Shown here: positions 62,687 to 64,000 of the stretch, one piece after another
Position numbering within the stretch: position 1 is the stretch's first letter
Layout: every line of letters begins with the position of its first letter
The notes under the pieces: generated by a model
Database searches by the model: none
What the model saw: the letters and a program-made list of their open reading frames with translations, nothing else
What the model was told of the DNA's origin: nothing
Translations under genes and position numbers: made by a program
NCBI RefSeq assembly: GCF_026410305.1
Contig: NZ_JAPMLQ010000004.1
Location: 1 to 64,000 of the forward strand
Length of the DNA stretch: 64,000 bases
Source of the DNA: Sulfitobacter sp. F26204
GTDB lineage: Bacteria; Pseudomonadota; Alphaproteobacteria; Rhodobacterales; Rhodobacteraceae
Reading direction: 5' to 3'

Positions 62687-64000
62687 ATGCCCCATCTCAC
62701 CAAAAAAACGCCCACTTGGGCAGCATTCGCCGACACTCTGATTGAACGCCTGCGCCGCCACCACGGCCTTGCTCCAGCGCGCTTTCTGAACGACGAAGAC
62801 GAAGAGCCATCCGAGCTGGATATTCTTTTTCAAAAACTCGAAGGCCCTGTTCCAGCAACGCAATTCACCGAGCGCGCAGATATTTCATCACGGTATCTGC
62901 CCGCTCGACAGCTTTTGACAGGCATCAGGTTGGCAGCGACCTTTGGTTCTCAGGATCAAGAGCAGGAAAGTGCGCAATGCGGTGCCATTACCGTCATCCG
63001 TGATATTGCTATCGAGGACCTGCAACTGATCAAAGACACGATGAAAAGTGCTTTCCCAACCCGATGGCTTATCATTGAGCCGGACGTGGCAGAGGGCGCA
63101 TTTGCGAAGAATGCGCAGTCGCGCTTCAATCGTCTTCTGGTCGATAGCGTCGACAAGATCGAGCCAGTTATCATACTGCAGCCCGACGGCATTACACTTC
63201 CTGCTCATTTGAAAGCCGTTGCCCCCACCACTCTGGCTTTCTCATATGTCACGCATGATGTGCTCCTGAAGTTTCTGACTTGTGGTCATCTCGCCGACCA
63301 GCTTGCCGGCGCTGGCAATGTCCGAGCAGCACTACCGACTGAAACAGCTATGAAAGCTCTCGGGGCCGTTGATATCTGCGCAGCCACGCGGGCTCCAGCA
63401 TTGCACCAAGCCGTGGAACGCCTGCGCAGGATGACGCATCGTCACGCCAAAGAGAACGGTCCCCGCCTTGAAGACATAACGGGTGACAACACCGCACTGA
63501 CCGCAGCGCGGCGCATCGTTGCCGATCTGCTCGATTGGCAGGCCGGGAAAGCTGCTTGGCATGAGCTGAGCCATTCTTTGCTGCTGTATGATGCGCCCGG
63601 CACCGGCAAAACATGGTTGGCCCGCGCGATGGGCAATAGTGCGGGGCTTACCGTAGTGACCGGCAGCTTCGGCGAATGGCAAGCAGCGGGCCATCTTGGG
63701 GATATGCTGCGCGAAATGCGCGCGACTTTCGCCAAAGCGCGCCGCAATGCGCCCTGCATCCTCGTGATTGACGAGATCGACGCGGTCGGTTCGCGGACAG
63801 ATGACGATCGCCATGCCTCCCACTATCGCATTCAAGTGATCACGGCTTTTCTCGCAGAGATGGATCAGATCGCGCAGCGAGAAGGTGTTGTTGTCGTTGG
63901 CACCTGCAACCATGTCGACCGCATGGATCCCGCTGTGCTGCGTTCAGGGCGTATGGATGTTAAGATCGAGGTCCCCTTGCCGGATGCTGAAGCACTGTAT
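62687..64000 (+). CDS. AAA+ ATPase, FtsH/Cdc48-like (partial, runs off the window)
   Basis: At least 438 codons, with no stop before the edge. A non-conserved N-terminal part (1-250) precedes an AAA+ module: Walker A in YDAPGTGKTWLARA near residue 304, Walker B in ILVIDEIDAVGS near 360, then sensor 1 in VGTCNHVDRMD near 405 and the arginine finger region VLRSGRMDVKIEV near 415. Sequence after 438 would decide between a protease (HExxH) and a pure chaperone. The ATG follows TGGAGGG. Confidence 0.82.
   Translation, partial: MPHLTKKTPTWAAFADTLIERLRRHHGLAPARFLNDEDEEPSELDILFQKLEGPVPATQFTERADISSRYLPARQLLTGIRLAATFGSQDQEQESAQCGAITVIRDIAIEDLQLIKDTMKSAFPTRWLIIEPDVAEGAFAKNAQSRFNRLLVDSVDKIEPVIILQPDGITLPAHLKAVAPTTLAFSYVTHDVLLKFLTCGHLADQLAGAGNVRAALPTETAMKALGAVDICAATRAPALHQAVERLRRMTHRHAKENGPRLEDITGDNTALTAARRIVADLLDWQAGKAAWHELSHSLLLYDAPGTGKTWLARAMGNSAGLTVVTGSFGEWQAAGHLGDMLREMRATFAKARRNAPCILVIDEIDAVGSRTDDDRHASHYRIQVITAFLAEMDQIAQREGVVVVGTCNHVDRMDPAVLRSGRMDVKIEVPLPDAEALY

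Noticed and set aside
1..64000. CRISPR arrays or intact insertion sequences
   Set aside because: No regularly spaced short repeats and no transposase gene were seen. The only long direct repeats are the two tRNA-Phe copies.

Overview
The window reads as the chromosome of an alphaproteobacterium, most likely a marine member of the Rhodobacteraceae (Roseobacter-type). This is inferred from the 5S rRNA 3' end, the denitrification gene order, NNR- and NsrR-type operators, an EcfG-type general stress promoter and the family content. No database search was possible. Family names rest on motifs and order, and start codons were chosen by ribosome binding sites and homology sense.

Layout. 1-30 is the end of an rRNA operon. 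321-2529 (-) is a tungstate-type ABC importer. 3095-14882 is a nitrite-to-nitrous-oxide denitrification block: pseudoazurin, nirK and nirV (-), an NnrR-type regulator, norCBQD with accessory genes, nnrS, nnrU, nsrR, a small membrane protein and a truncated haemoglobin. No nitrate or nitrous oxide reductase is visible. 15077-19738 holds a secreted protein, a TetR regulator and an aldehyde dehydrogenase/GMC alcohol dehydrogenase pair. 19955-25958 is an envelope and stress region: a Crp/Fnr regulator, DUF883, a holin-like protein, a 24-residue membrane peptide, CreA, an AI-2E transporter, MscS and DUF202. 26031-35248 is a dense phosphorelay block with three paralogous REC proteins carrying the same unusual C-terminal domain, an Hpt protein, a CheY-like protein and two large kinases. 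35481-40326 has an MFS exporter, an extended truncated haemoglobin and an ECF-sigma operon with a cupredoxin.

From about 40.5 kb the window is a genomic island built on a tRNA-Phe gene. Two identical 50-bp repeats (40796-40845 and 43024-43073) carry the 3' 45 nt of tRNA-Phe(GAA). Left of the first is a broken integrase. Between them lie a ParDE-like pair, an HTH gene and a serine recombinase that runs into the second repeat and is truncated there. To the right come a tyrosine integrase and a long cargo that continues past the window edge: a four-gene operon of type III restriction-modification (res, mod) with a DUF4391 gene and a large SNF2-like helicase; mobilisation genes (MobC, relaxase and an out-of-frame gene nested in the relaxase); a SIR2-HerA antiphage pair; two GIY-YIG proteins; small regulators; and a truncated AAA+ ATPase gene. 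The intact tRNA-Phe is predicted beyond 64 kb.

How parts work together. Nitrite is reduced by NirK fed by pseudoazurin, and the NO is removed by NorCB. NNR-type boxes sit upstream of paz/nnrR and norC, and an NsrR-type operator precedes the NO-detoxification genes. The island combines integration, mobilisation and at least two defence modules, so it is probably a mobilisable defence island.
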